Shown in pieces: positions 1 through 8,081 of a stretch of 12,548 bases of DNA. How positions within the stretch are numbered: the stretch's first letter is position 1; every line of letters starts with the position of its first letter. This stretch comes from Janthinobacterium lividum (lineage in GTDB: Bacteria > Pseudomonadota > Gammaproteobacteria > Steroidobacterales > Steroidobacteraceae): assembly GCA_943327025.2 (NCBI GenBank), contig CALPVO020000034.1:1-12548 (forward strand), read 5' to 3'. The position numbers and the translations under genes are program-made. The notes beneath the pieces were generated by a model. The model was given only the letters and a program-made list of their open reading frames with translations, was not told the DNA's origin and searched no databases.

Positions 1-2
1 AT

Positions 3-1490
3 CGCCGCCATGGCCACAACGAAGCAGACGAACCGGCGGCCACCCAGCCGGTGATGTATCAGGTTATTCGCAAGCACCCCACGCCACGCCAGTTGTACGC
101 GCAGCAGTTGGAATCGCTAGGCGTCCTTGCGGCCGGGGCTGCCGATGCGATGGTGGCCGAGTACCGCAAGGGCTTGGATGAGGGCAAGCCGCAGGCGCGC
201 GCTGCGCTCGGCCTCATTGGCAACAAGTACACGGTGGACTGGACACCATTCCTCGACGCCGACCCGAATGCGATGCCGTTGACTGGCGTGCCGCTGGTGG
301 ACCTGAAGCGCTTGGGAGCGCGCCTGACACACGTTCCTTCGGACTTCACGCTGCATCCGCGGGTGGCGAAGATTATCGACGACCGTCGCAAAATGTATGC
401 GGGCGAGCAGGCGCTGGATTGGGGCGCAGCCGAAATGCTCGGCTACGCCACCTTGTTGGATCAGGGTTACCCCATTCGCTTGGTCGGGCAGGATGCCGGC
501 CGTGGCACGTTCTTCCACCGTCATGCGGTGCTGCACGACCAAGCCACGGCCAACACGTTTGTGTCGCTGGCCAAGTTGGCGGACCGGCAGCCCAAGTTCA
601 CGGTTATCGACTCGGTGTTGTCCGAAGAAGCCGTGCTGGGCTTCGAATACGGCTTCAGCACCACGGACCCGACGCAATTGGTCATCTGGGAAGGCCAGTT
701 TGGCGACTTCGCCAACGGCGCGCAGGTCATCATTGACCAGTTCATTTCTTCGGGTGAAGTGAAGTGGGGCCGTTTGTGCGGCTTGGCGTTGTTCCTGCCG
801 CATGGCTATGAAGGCCAAGGCCCCGAGCATAGTTCGGCGCGTCTTGAACGGTTCCTGCAGTTGTGCGCCGAGAACAACATGAGCGTTTGCGTGCCCTCGA
901 CGCCCGCGCAGATGTACCACATGGTGCGTCGTCAGCAAGTGCGTGCCTTGCGCCGTCCTTTGGTAGTGATGACCCCGAAGAGCTTGCTGCGCCACAAGTT
1001 GGCGGTGTCGGCGCTCGACGAACTCGCCCGTGGGCGCTTCCAGTTGATTATCGATGAGGTCGAGAAGCTGGATGTGGCCAAGGTGAAGCGGGTGGTGTTC
1101 TGCTCCGGCAAGGTCTATTACGACCTTCTCGAGCACCGTCGCAGCCGCGCCCAGCAAGATGTGGCCATTGTGCGTATCGAGCAGTTGTACCCTTTCCCCA
1201 AGGACGAGTACCGCGCCATTCTCGACAAGTACGCCGCGGCCACGGAAGTGGTGTGGTGTCAGGAAGAGCCGCAAAACCAAGGTGCGTGGTACCAAATCCG
1301 TCACCGCTTGCAAGACCCCATGGGCAGCAAGCAGCACCTGTTCTATGCGGGTCGTCGCGGCGCTGCCGCACCGGCGACCGGCATTGGGGCCATCCACACT
1401 GAGGAGCAGGCCCGTCTCGTGGCGGCTGCCATTGAATTCATCCCGGCCGCCACGCCTACGAGCGCGCCAGCCAAGGCCAGCAGGAAATAA
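3..1490 (+). CDS. sucA: 2-oxoglutarate dehydrogenase E1 component, C-terminal part (5' end outside window)
   Basis: Thiamine-diphosphate-dependent E1 subunit of the 2-oxoglutarate dehydrogenase complex. It decarboxylates 2-oxoglutarate and succinylates the lipoyl group of E2 in the TCA cycle. The first complete codon is at position 3, so 495 residues are visible of a family normally near 940. The fragment opens with RRHGHNEADEP, an E1 hallmark next to the cofactor site, then carries the transketolase-like pyrimidine-binding domain: LDWGAAE, whose Glu is expected to activate thiamine, and GQDAGRGTFFHRHA. It continues with WEGQFGDFANGAQ and LPHGYEGQGPEHSSAR. All are typical of OGDH E1 and unlike pyruvate dehydrogenase E1. 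The N-terminal active-site histidines lie outside the window. The tail after about visible residue 480 is a low-complexity Ala/Pro/Thr stretch. An AGGAA at its 3' end serves as ribosome binding site for sucB, 3 nt downstream. Identity is close to certain; only the start is missing. Confidence 0.97.
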   Translation, partial: RRHGHNEADEPAATQPVMYQVIRKHPTPRQLYAQQLESLGVLAAGAADAMVAEYRKGLDEGKPQARAALGLIGNKYTVDWTPFLDADPNAMPLTGVPLVDLKRLGARLTHVPSDFTLHPRVAKIIDDRRKMYAGEQALDWGAAEMLGYATLLDQGYPIRLVGQDAGRGTFFHRHAVLHDQATANTFVSLAKLADRQPKFTVIDSVLSEEAVLGFEYGFSTTDPTQLVIWEGQFGDFANGAQVIIDQFISSGEVKWGRLCGLALFLPHGYEGQGPEHSSARLERFLQLCAENNMSVCVPSTPAQMYHMVRRQQVRALRRPLVVMTPKSLLRHKLAVSALDELARGRFQLIIDEVEKLDVAKVKRVVFCSGKVYYDLLEHRRSRAQQDVAIVRIEQLYPFPKDEYRAILDKYAAATEVVWCQEEPQNQGAWYQIRHRLQDPMGSKQHLFYAGRRGAAAPATGIGAIHTEEQARLVAAAIEFIPAATPTSAPAKASRK

Positions 1491-1493
1491 GCC

Positions 1494-2687
1494 ATGACCA
1501 TTGAAGTCCGTGTTCCGAATCTTCCCGAATCCGTGGCGGATGCCACGCTGGTGAAGTGGCACAAGAAGGCCGGCGAAGCTGTCTCGCGTGACGAGAACCT
1601 GGCCGACCTCGAGACCGACAAGGTCGTGCTGGAAGTGCCTGCCACTGCCGGTGGGGTACTGAAGGAAATTCTCGTGGCCGAAGGCACCGTGGTGGTGGCC
1701 GGCCAAGTGTTGGCGCTGTTGGAAGAAGGTGCCGTGGCCGTGGCGTCTGCTACTGCTGCGCCTGCCGCGGCCGCTTCAGCTTCGGCTGCCAAGGTGGCGC
1801 CCTCTGCCAAGCGTCTCGCTGAAGATACGGGTGTAGACCCCACCAACGTCGCCGGCTCAGGCAAGGACGGCCGCGTGACCAAGCAGGATGTGGCTAAGGC
1901 CGCGGAGAAACCGGCGCCTGCTGCGGCCCCGCCGGCTGCTGCTGCTGCGCCTGCCGCCCCTGCTGCGCCGGTCGCCCCCCGTGCCGGCCGCACCGAGCAG
2001 CGTGTGCCCATGACCCGTCTGCGTACGCGTATTGCGCAGCGCCTGGTGGAAGCCCAGTCAACGCAAGCCTTGCTCACTACTTTCAACGAAGTGGACTTGA
2101 AGGCGCTGAATGAATTGCGCACGAAGTACAAGGACAAGTTCGAGAAGGCGCACGGCGTTCGTCTCGGCTTCATGTCTTTCTTCGTGAAGGCGGCTGTCGA
2201 GGCGCTGAAGAAGTACCCGGTGGTGAACGCCTACGTGGACGGAGGCGACATCCTGTACCACGACTACTACGACATTGGTGTGGCCGTGTCGACGGAGCGT
2301 GGTCTTATCGTGCCGGTGCTGCGTGACGCCGACCAGCTGAACTTCGCCGATGTGGAAAAGGCGGTCGGAAATTTCGCTACCCGTGCTCGCGCAGGTAGCC
2401 TCACGCTCGAAGAGTTGACCGGTGGCACGTTCAGCATCACCAACGGCGGTGTGTTCGGCTCGCTGCTGTCCACGCCCATCGTGAATGCGCCGCAGAGCGC
2501 CATTCTCGGTATGCACAAGATTCAAGATCGTCCGGTCGTCGTTGACGGCCAGATTGTTATCCGCCCGATGATGTACCTGGCGCTCACCTATGACCATCGC
2601 ATCATCGACGGCAAGGAAGCGGTGCAGTTCCTCGTCACCATGAAAGACTGCCTGGAAGATCCGGCGCGTCTGCTGTTAGGGGTTTAA
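1494..2687 (+). CDS. sucB: Dihydrolipoyllysine-residue succinyltransferase, E2 of 2-oxoglutarate dehydrogenase
   Basis: Core E2 enzyme of the 2-oxoglutarate dehydrogenase complex; it transfers the succinyl group from its lipoyl arm to CoA. The 397 residues show the standard order. An N-terminal lipoyl domain (about 1-78) has the lipoylated lysine in [11 protein letters not shown] (Lys43). An Ala-rich linker follows, then a peripheral-subunit-binding domain (about 102-138, with [13 protein letters not shown]) that docks E1 and E3. A second Ala/Pro linker covers about 140-163, and the catalytic domain runs to the end. The catalytic motif [11 protein letters not shown] gives His368 and Asp372. 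There is one lipoyl domain, as usual for SucB, while the pyruvate dehydrogenase E2 often has several. The ATG sits 3 nt after the sucA stop with AGGAA at 1482-1486 as ribosome binding site. lpdA follows after 3 nt, so the three are one operon. Confidence 0.98.
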   Translation: MTIEVRVPNLPESVADATLVKWHKKAGEAVSRDENLADLETDKVVLEVPATAGGVLKEILVAEGTVVVAGQVLALLEEGAVAVASATAAPAAAASASAAKVAPSAKRLAEDTGVDPTNVAGSGKDGRVTKQDVAKAAEKPAPAAAPPAAAAAPAAPAAPVAPRAGRTEQRVPMTRLRTRIAQRLVEAQSTQALLTTFNEVDLKALNELRTKYKDKFEKAHGVRLGFMSFFVKAAVEALKKYPVVNAYVDGGDILYHDYYDIGVAVSTERGLIVPVLRDADQLNFADVEKAVGNFATRARAGSLTLEELTGGTFSITNGGVFGSLLSTPIVNAPQSAILGMHKIQDRPVVVDGQIVIRPMMYLALTYDHRIIDGKEAVQFLVTMKDCLEDPARLLLGV

Positions 2688-2690
2688 GTC

Positions 2691-4130
2691 ATGGCTACGC
2701 ATTACGACGTTGTTGTTATCGGTGGTGGTCCGGCCGGTTATCCGGCCGCCATCCGCGCTGGCCAGAACGGCTTGAAGGCGGTTTGCATCGACGGTTGGAA
2801 GAACCGCGACGGCAGTTATGCTTTCGGTGGAACCTGTTTGAATGCCGGCTGCATTCCTTCGAAGGCGCTGTTGGAGTCCAGCGAGCTGTGGCACCGCGTG
2901 AACAGCGAATTCGCCGCTCATGGCATCAGCGTGCAGGGTGCGGCTTTTGATCTGGCCAAGATGCAGCAGCGTAAAGCGCACATCGTCAAAACTTCCACGC
3001 AGGGCATTCTGGCACTGCTGAAGGCGGCCAAGGCCGAAGCGCTCACGGGCCACGGCAAGTTGCTGCCGGCAGAAGGGGGCGTGAACCGCGTAGAGTTCAC
3101 CGCGCCTGATGGCACCGTGCAGTTGCTGACAGCGACGAACGTCATTCTCGCTTCCGGTTCGGAGCCGTTTGAACTGAAGAGTGCCCCGTTCAACGGCGAC
3201 ACCATTCTCGACTCCTGGGGCGCGCTCGACATGATGGCCGTGCCCAAGCGGCTCGGCGTCATTGGTGCTGGCGTCATCGGTTTGGAACTCGGCAGCGTTT
3301 GGCGTCGTCTGGGTGCGGAAGTGGTGGTGCTTGAGGCCATGGACCAGTTTCTGCAAATTGCCGACGGTGCCGTGGCGAAGGAAGCCGCCAAACACTTCAA
3401 GAAGCAGGGTCTCGATATTCGCCTCGGTGCGAAGGTGTCGGGGGCTGCCGCGGGTGCCGATGGCGTTACGGTGACCTACCAGGACGCGAAGGGCGAACAG
3501 ACGGTGGTAGTGGACAAGCTGGTGGTGGCCATTGGCCGCAAGCCGTACACCGCCAACCTGCTGGCTGAAGGCACAGGCGTGAAGCTGGATGCGCGTGGGT
3601 TCATTGAAGTGGATGCAGACTGCGCCACGGGCGTGCCGCAGGTATGGGCGGTGGGCGACTGCGTCCGTGGCCCCATGCTGGCGCACAAGGCCAAGGAAGA
3701 GGGCGTGTGCGTGGCGGACCGCATCGCCGGGCGTCATGCGCATGTGAACCTCGCACAGGTGCCGAGCGTTATTTATACAGCTCCGGAAATCGCTTGGGTG
3801 GGCCTTACCGAAGAAGCCGCGCGCGCTACGGGCAAGAACATCAAGGTGGGTAGCTTCCCGTTCCAGGCCAGCGGGCGTGCCCGCGCGATGGAAGCGGCGC
3901 ACGGCTTTGCCAAGGTGGTAGCGGACGCGGACAGCGACGAAATTCTCGGCGTGCATATCATCGGGCCCATGGCCGGTGAACTCATCGCCGAAGGCGTGCT
4001 GGCCATGGAATACCAGGCTTCTACCGAAGACCTGCAGGTCACCATTCACGCTCACCCGACGCTCTCGGAGGCCTTGCACGAGGCCGCCTTGAACGCCGAC
4101 AAGCGGGCCATCGACTTCCTGAATCGTTGA
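2691..4130 (+). CDS. lpdA: Dihydrolipoyl dehydrogenase (E3)
   Basis: FAD-dependent disulfide oxidoreductase that re-oxidises the dihydrolipoyl arm of E2 and passes electrons to NAD+. The 479 residues match the family length. Visible are the FAD-binding GGGPAG (11-16), the redox-active disulfide in GGTCLNAGCIPSK (Cys49 and Cys54), the NAD-binding GAGVIG (192-197), the second FAD contact AVGDC (Asp323), and the C-terminal catalytic His-Glu pair in HAHPTLSEAL (His455, Glu460). The ATG lies 3 nt after sucB, with TTAGGGG (2677-2683) just upstream as ribosome binding site. The position makes this E3 dedicated to, or at least expressed with, the 2-oxoglutarate complex; in E. coli lpd instead lies beside the pyruvate dehydrogenase genes. 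It may also serve other lipoyl complexes, which cannot be judged from this window. A hairpin follows the stop by 7 nt. Confidence 0.97.
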   Translation: MATHYDVVVIGGGPAGYPAAIRAGQNGLKAVCIDGWKNRDGSYAFGGTCLNAGCIPSKALLESSELWHRVNSEFAAHGISVQGAAFDLAKMQQRKAHIVKTSTQGILALLKAAKAEALTGHGKLLPAEGGVNRVEFTAPDGTVQLLTATNVILASGSEPFELKSAPFNGDTILDSWGALDMMAVPKRLGVIGAGVIGLELGSVWRRLGAEVVVLEAMDQFLQIADGAVAKEAAKHFKKQGLDIRLGAKVSGAAAGADGVTVTYQDAKGEQTVVVDKLVVAIGRKPYTANLLAEGTGVKLDARGFIEVDADCATGVPQVWAVGDCVRGPMLAHKAKEEGVCVADRIAGRHAHVNLAQVPSVIYTAPEIAWVGLTEEAARATGKNIKVGSFPFQASGRARAMEAAHGFAKVVADADSDEILGVHIIGPMAGELIAEGVLAMEYQASTEDLQVTIHAHPTLSEALHEAALNADKRAIDFLNR

Positions 4131-4137
4131 GCCCGGT

Positions 4138-4161
4138 TCCGGGGCCTGCCGAGGCCCCGGA
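4138..4161 (+). terminator. GC-rich hairpin after lpdA, possible terminator
   Basis: Just after the lpdA stop, TCCGGGGCC (4138-4146) and GGCCCCGGA (4153-4161) form a perfect 9-bp stem around the loop TGCCGA. It lies between the convergent genes lpdA and slyX, where a terminator is expected. No run of T follows on either strand, so it is not a textbook intrinsic terminator. It could still pause polymerase, protect the 3' end of the suc transcript, or act with Rho. Confidence 0.5.
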
Positions 4162-4185
4162 CGCTGCCACTACTGGCTGCCCCAA

Positions 4186-4203
4186 CGAGGCGCTACTGCC
4201 TCG
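4186..4203 (-). terminator. Second hairpin in the lpdA/slyX convergent gap, possible slyX terminator
   Basis: CGAGGC (4186-4191) and GCCTCG (4198-4203) form a perfect 6-bp stem with a 6-nt loop, starting 16 nt beyond the slyX stop on the minus strand. Only two T residues follow on that strand. It could be a weak terminator or 3'-end structure for the relA-creD-slyX transcript, or chance in GC-rich DNA. The rest of 4131-4219 shows no ORF or known motif. Confidence 0.25.
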
Positions 4204-4219
4204 AATGAGCACCCACCGC

Positions 4220-4426
4220 TCAATAGTGCGGCGGAATCTCTACAGGTACACGTTCTTCGTTCTTGCCTTCCAGCGTTTCTACCTGCTGGATGAGTTGGCG
4301 GTGCCGCTCCAGCACCGCATCTAGCCGCTGCGCCTGTGCATAAGCCAAATCGCTCAGACGCTGCACCGTGTCCTCGAGGTGCGCAATCTTGATTTCCATC
4401 GTCTCGAGGCGGGCATCGTCGGTCAC
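4220..4426 (-). CDS. slyX: SlyX family small coiled-coil protein
   Basis: A 68-residue protein of the SlyX family, whose molecular function is not established. It is almost entirely one predicted helix with heptad-like spacing of hydrophobic residues (LETMEIKIAHLEDTVQRLSD onward), then a short polar segment and the C-terminal PPHY that marks the family. The chosen start is a GTG at 4426-4424: it overlaps the creD stop in a GTGA arrangement, an AAGGA lies 8-9 nt upstream, and the resulting protein has the family's usual length and beginning. The frame stays open upstream inside creD, but that extension is antisense-like low-quality sequence. The overlap implies translation coupled to creD. In E. 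coli slyX lies elsewhere, next to slyD and fkpA. Confidence 0.9.
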   Translation of the reverse strand: MTDDARLETMEIKIAHLEDTVQRLSDLAYAQAQRLDAVLERHRQLIQQVETLEGKNEERVPVEIPPHY

Positions 4427-5844
4427 GGCGTTGGTCCTTGGGGAAGTGGGGGCGGCACTGCGCTTGTCGGGATTGTCGCGACCGTGGCGGGCATCGACGT
4501 TGCATTCGGAGGCGGCAAAGGCAGAGCCTTTTGGCCGACGGTGAACCAGTCGATGTGGCGCGTCAGCACCATGACCACCGCCAGCGTGCCGAACAGCAGC
4601 AGGGAGCCGACGAGCAGCGCATAGTCTTCCATGCGCAGTAACAGGAACAGCAAGCCGTAGAGGGCGGCCAGGCCAGCAGCGAACCCCGCTCCGCGGGCGA
4701 AGCCACCGAGAACATGCCGAATATAGAAGCCGAGCAGTCCGACACAGGCCGCCGCTGAAACCAGATACGCCCGCGTGAACCCGATGTGTTCGGACAACGA
4801 CAGCAGCAACAAGAAGAACAGCGCGAGCGCTACACCCACCAGTGCGTACTGCACCGGGTGAATGGCGAGGCGACGCAATACTTCGAACAGGAAGAAGGCT
4901 GCAAAGGTGAGAGTGACGAATAGCAGCGCGTAGTTCACTGCGCGGCCCATCTTCGCGTAGTGGTCGACGGGGTCGATGAACGACACGCTGAAGCGACGGC
5001 CATTGAAGCCTTCGCAGGCGCCGTCGTCGGCGCAAGCCACGAGTAATTGCTGGATGTTCGTGGAGAAGAACGACGCTTGCCAGCGGGCGGCGAAGCCTTG
5101 GTCGGTCACTGTGCGTTCCACCGGCAGGAAATCGCCAGTGAAGCTGGGGTGCGGCCAGTCCGCCTCAAGGTTCACTTTGGTTTCGCGGGCCACCGGGGTG
5201 AAGTGCAGGGCGCTGGTGCCTTGCAGGGTGAGGTTGAGCTTGAAGTCATGGCGTGCCGCGACCGGCACCTCCGCGTGCAGGCCAGTCCCCAACACCGCCG
5301 ACCCGCTGCCTGCCTCGAAACGCAGTGGCTGCCCGTTCACGACCAGCGGCACATCGTTGCGGATGCCCCGAACATCGCTAATCCCTAGCGCCAGCGTGGG
5401 TGCTTCCAGACGGTATTCTGCGAGCCGTGCTGCGGGCAGACCGTAGTTCTCCGGAACCGTGAAGTGTCCGGTCAGGTCGCCCTGCAGGGTGTAGAGGCGC
5501 GCCTCGTAAATTCCGCGGAAACGACGCTCCGTGCGAAGACCGCCCGTGACTTCGAGGCGCTCAGGCAGAAAGTGGAGCGCACCGCGCTCTTCCGTTTCGC
5601 GTTGCACCCGCTGGCCACTTTTCGGGTCGTCCGTCCAGGTGCGCACGGTGTGCACGTACGGCACCACCAGCACTGGGCCTGTCACTTGCTGTTCGTTGGC
5701 GGAGCTGGCGGCAATGTCCTTTACGACCTCGTCGCGATGGCGTTCACGTTCGTTCGTCAGCCCCGAAATGAAGCCAAGCGGCACCAGCAACAGCACGGTG
5801 AGGCCGAGGATGACGAGCAACTTGATGGCGAGGGATTTGTTCAC
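4423..5844 (-). CDS. creD: CreD-like inner membrane protein (cell envelope integrity family)
   Basis: A 473-residue inner membrane protein of the CreD family (about 450 in E. coli). Its biochemical role is unclear; in enterics it belongs to the CreBC regulon and overexpression affects envelope integrity and colicin E2 tolerance. Topology from the sequence: one N-terminal membrane helix (about 5-27), the family block GLTNERERHRDEVVKDIAA (29-47), a large probably periplasmic domain to about 300 containing TGPVLVVPY and two cysteines (271, 277), then about five hydrophobic helices (roughly 304-322, 331-351, 358-376, 380-403, 408-427), and a proline-rich tail. The start is a GTG 21 nt after the relA stop, with GGAG 7 nt before it. 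Its stop overlaps slyX. No creB/creC two-component genes are nearby, so here it appears to be carried in the relA transcription unit. Confidence 0.93.
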   Translation of the reverse strand: MNKSLAIKLLVILGLTVLLLVPLGFISGLTNERERHRDEVVKDIAASSANEQQVTGPVLVVPYVHTVRTWTDDPKSGQRVQRETEERGALHFLPERLEVTGGLRTERRFRGIYEARLYTLQGDLTGHFTVPENYGLPAARLAEYRLEAPTLALGISDVRGIRNDVPLVVNGQPLRFEAGSGSAVLGTGLHAEVPVAARHDFKLNLTLQGTSALHFTPVARETKVNLEADWPHPSFTGDFLPVERTVTDQGFAARWQASFFSTNIQQLLVACADDGACEGFNGRRFSVSFIDPVDHYAKMGRAVNYALLFVTLTFAAFFLFEVLRRLAIHPVQYALVGVALALFFLLLLSLSEHIGFTRAYLVSAAACVGLLGFYIRHVLGGFARGAGFAAGLAALYGLLFLLLRMEDYALLVGSLLLFGTLAVVMVLTRHIDWFTVGQKALPLPPPNATSMPATVATIPTSAVPPPLPQGPTP

Positions 5845-5865
5845 GATGACGCTCCAGGGCAGGGT

Positions 5866-8046
5866 TCAACCGCGGCGACGAACCGACAGGACATCCGGCA
5901 GGGCACTTAGCCGGTCCATCACTTTTCGCAGGGCTTCAAGATGCGGCACGCGGACCGTGATGTCCATATCGGCAGTGCCACGGGCATGGTCGCTGGCAGT
6001 GGACATGCGGTCGATGGAGATTTTTTCGTCCGTCATCAGTCCGCTGATGTCCCGCAGCAGTCCGCGTCGGTCCAGCGCTTGCAGGGAGATGACCGCACTG
6101 TATTCCTGTACCTCGGCCGAGCCCCAGCTTACTTCCATGACGCGCTCCGGGTCCTTGGCGCGTAGGCGCTTCAGGTTCACGCAGTCCGTACGGTGCAGCG
6201 TCAGCCCCCGGCCCACCGTGATGAAGCCGGCGATGGGTTCGGGCGGTACCGGGCGGCAGCAGCGTGCGAACGAGCTGAGCAAGTCACCAACACCCATCAC
6301 CTGAACGCCGCTTGGGGTATTGCGCGGTGCGTTCTTGTCGCCCTGACGGCCTTGCGGTGTGGCGCCTTGCCCGGATGCCAGCGCCTCGGTGGCCTGCGCC
6401 GCGCGCAAGCGGGTGACCAGTCGCCCGATGGCGCCAGACACAGCGGCTGCCGTGGTCTCGCCTTCGCCGATGGCCAAGTAAAGTTCTTCGGCGTTGTCGA
6501 AGCCAAGTTCGTGCAGCAGCACCGGCAAGGTAATACCCGCGCTATCGCCCGCTTTGGCCATTTCTCGCGCCAGCACTTCCTTGCCGTCCTGCCGGTGCGT
6601 GCCCTCGTCTTCGCGGCGAAAAAACGCGCGAACCTTGGAGCGGGCCGAACGCGTGACCAGAAAGCCATTGGCTTCCACCAGCCAATCGCGGCTCGGCAAA
6701 GACTGCTTGGCAGTCACAATCTCCACTTGCTCGCCGTTCTTCAACTGCGTGGTCAGCGGTACCATGCGCCCGTTCACTTTCGCGCCGCGGCAACGGTGGC
6801 CAAGGTCCGTGTGGAGTTGGTAGGCGAAGTCGAGCGGCGTGGCACCGGCCGGCAGTTCCACGACGTCGCCGCGGGGGCTGAGCACATAGACGCGCTCGGC
6901 GAACAACTGCGAACCGAGCTGGTCGAGGAAGTCCCCTTCGCCGGGGCTGCGCGGGGCGAGCAGGTCGCGTAGCGCGTTCAGCTTGGCGTCGTAGCCGGCC
7001 TCCCGCACGCTGCCTTCCTTGTAACGCCAGTGCGAGGCCACGCCGTGCTCGGACGTTTGGTGCATTTCGTGGGTGCGTATCTGCACTTCTAGTGTTTTGT
7101 CGCCCGGGCCCAGTACCGCGGTGTGGATGGAGCGATAGCCATTGGGCTTGGGCGTGGCGATATAGTCGTCGAACTCCCCTTGCAGATAGGCGAAGAGGCT
7201 GTGCACCACGCCCAAGGCACCGTAACAGGCGGGGACATCGTCCACTAGAATGCGCACGGCGCGTACGTCAAATAGCTGTTCGAAAGCCAAACCCTTCTTC
7301 TGCATCTTCCGCCAGATGCTGTAGAGATGCTTGGCACGGCCCTCCACGTGGCCGCTGATGCCAGCGTCTGCCAATTCTTCGGTGAGTTGCTGGCGAACAT
7401 CGGCAATCCACTGCTCGCGGTCGGCGCGGCGTTCGCTCAAGACCGCGGCAATGCGGCGGTAGGCGTCTGGTTCCAGATAGCGGAAGGACAGGTCTTCCAA
7501 CTCCCACTTCAAGAGCCCTAGGCCCAACCGGTTGGCCAGCGGCGCATACACTTCGCGGGTTTGCAGGGCGAGCTGCCGCTGCTCATCTTCTGGCGCGTGT
7601 TTGGCGGTGCGTAGCCGGTGTAATTGCACGGCGAGCCGGAGCACCACCAGCCGTGGGTCGTCCACCACGGACAGCATCATGCGGCGCAGGCTTTCCGCCT
7701 GGGCCCCGGACAGCCCTGGCCCACGGGACAGGCTGGACGTGGTCGGCAGGGCATCGAGGCTGGCCAGCTTCGGCAAGGCCTGCGCCAGACGCACGATGTC
7801 GCGGGGGAGGTGGGTTTGCGCGCGTTCCAGCGTTAGATGCCCACCCGCCAGCAGGGGCGCCAACAGCGCGGCACCGGCCACGGTGGCATCGGGCTCCAGC
7901 GACGCCACGAGTTCCAGTACAGCATCCCCAGCGGCGATGGCGGCAGCGGTGACGGGCTCAAGCGTGTCCACCAGCGCCAGCACCTGCTGGCGGATGCCGG
8001 CCACTTCGGGCGAGCGGTCTTCGGGGCGGAGGCGTGTGGTTTCCAT
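5866..8046 (-). CDS. relA: GTP pyrophosphokinase RelA, (p)ppGpp synthetase of the stringent response
   Basis: Ribosome-associated enzyme that makes (p)ppGpp from ATP and GTP/GDP when uncharged tRNA enters the A site. The 726 residues show the long RSH layout. The N-terminal hydrolase-like domain (about 20-190) lacks the HD and ED metal ligands and carries LAGGHLTLERA where the motif would be. The synthetase domain (about 235-345) has FDVRAVRI (Asp260), EFDDYIATPKPNGYRSIHT and EVQIRT (Glu320). A TGS domain covers about 384-446. The conserved Cys/His region has RCCRP (Cys596, Cys597), His618 and Cys622. An ACT domain ends the protein. The EFDD acidic motif is the form found in RelA; bifunctional SpoT/Rel enzymes have RxKD there. 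So this should be a synthetase only. The ATG lies 35 bp from ruvC, divergently; its ribosome binding site (GGGAAAG, 12 nt away) is weak. creD follows after 21 nt. Confidence 0.96.
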   Translation of the reverse strand: METTRLRPEDRSPEVAGIRQQVLALVDTLEPVTAAAIAAGDAVLELVASLEPDATVAGAALLAPLLAGGHLTLERAQTHLPRDIVRLAQALPKLASLDALPTTSSLSRGPGLSGAQAESLRRMMLSVVDDPRLVVLRLAVQLHRLRTAKHAPEDEQRQLALQTREVYAPLANRLGLGLLKWELEDLSFRYLEPDAYRRIAAVLSERRADREQWIADVRQQLTEELADAGISGHVEGRAKHLYSIWRKMQKKGLAFEQLFDVRAVRILVDDVPACYGALGVVHSLFAYLQGEFDDYIATPKPNGYRSIHTAVLGPGDKTLEVQIRTHEMHQTSEHGVASHWRYKEGSVREAGYDAKLNALRDLLAPRSPGEGDFLDQLGSQLFAERVYVLSPRGDVVELPAGATPLDFAYQLHTDLGHRCRGAKVNGRMVPLTTQLKNGEQVEIVTAKQSLPSRDWLVEANGFLVTRSARSKVRAFFRREDEGTHRQDGKEVLAREMAKAGDSAGITLPVLLHELGFDNAEELYLAIGEGETTAAAVSGAIGRLVTRLRAAQATEALASGQGATPQGRQGDKNAPRNTPSGVQVMGVGDLLSSFARCCRPVPPEPIAGFITVGRGLTLHRTDCVNLKRLRAKDPERVMEVSWGSAEVQEYSAVISLQALDRRGLLRDISGLMTDEKISIDRMSTASDHARGTADMDITVRVPHLEALRKVMDRLSALPDVLSVRRRG

Positions 8047-8067
8047 GGGGGCATGAAGTCTTTCCCG

Positions 8068-8076
8068 GTATCATAC
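8068..8076. promoter_or_regulatory. Symmetric -10-like palindrome in the relA/ruvC divergent gap
   Basis: GTATCATAC is a 9-base palindrome centred on 8072. On the + strand it holds TATCAT (8069-8074), on the minus strand TATGAT (8075-8070), each one or two changes from the sigma-70 -10 consensus. From the + version, initiation 6-8 nt later falls at about 8081-8082, the ruvC start codon. From the minus version it falls about 16-20 nt before the relA ATG. No good -35 hexamer is visible on either side, so this is a candidate only. Confidence 0.35.
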
Positions 8077-8081
8077 GCCCC

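Noticed and set aside
117..1706. 529-codon minus-strand open frame across sucA
   Set aside because: It is antisense to a clear OGDH E1 reading frame, has His/Arg-rich composition typical of reverse-frame GC-rich codons, no recognisable domain and crosses the sucA/sucB junction.
1930..1990. Repetitive Ala/Pro-coding stretch in sucB as a possible recombination or phase-variable repeat
   Set aside because: It is the normal flexible linker between the E2 subunit-binding and catalytic domains, with irregular codons and no exact tandem unit.
2676..4079. 467-codon minus-strand open frame across lpdA
   Set aside because: It mirrors the lpdA codons and has no known motif; lpdA on the + strand carries all E3 catalytic residues.
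4427..5035. Upstream extension of the slyX frame within creD
   Set aside because: Arg-rich shadow of creD; the GTG at 4426 with its ribosome binding site and GTGA overlap gives the family-length SlyX.
5531..6304. 257-codon + strand open frame across the creD/relA junction
   Set aside because: Ser/Arg/Thr-rich shadow composition, spans two real minus-strand genes, and shows no domain.
8034..8081. Longer ruvC start at 8034
   Set aside because: It would extend into relA and add residues (WFPWGHEVF) not resembling RuvC N-termini.
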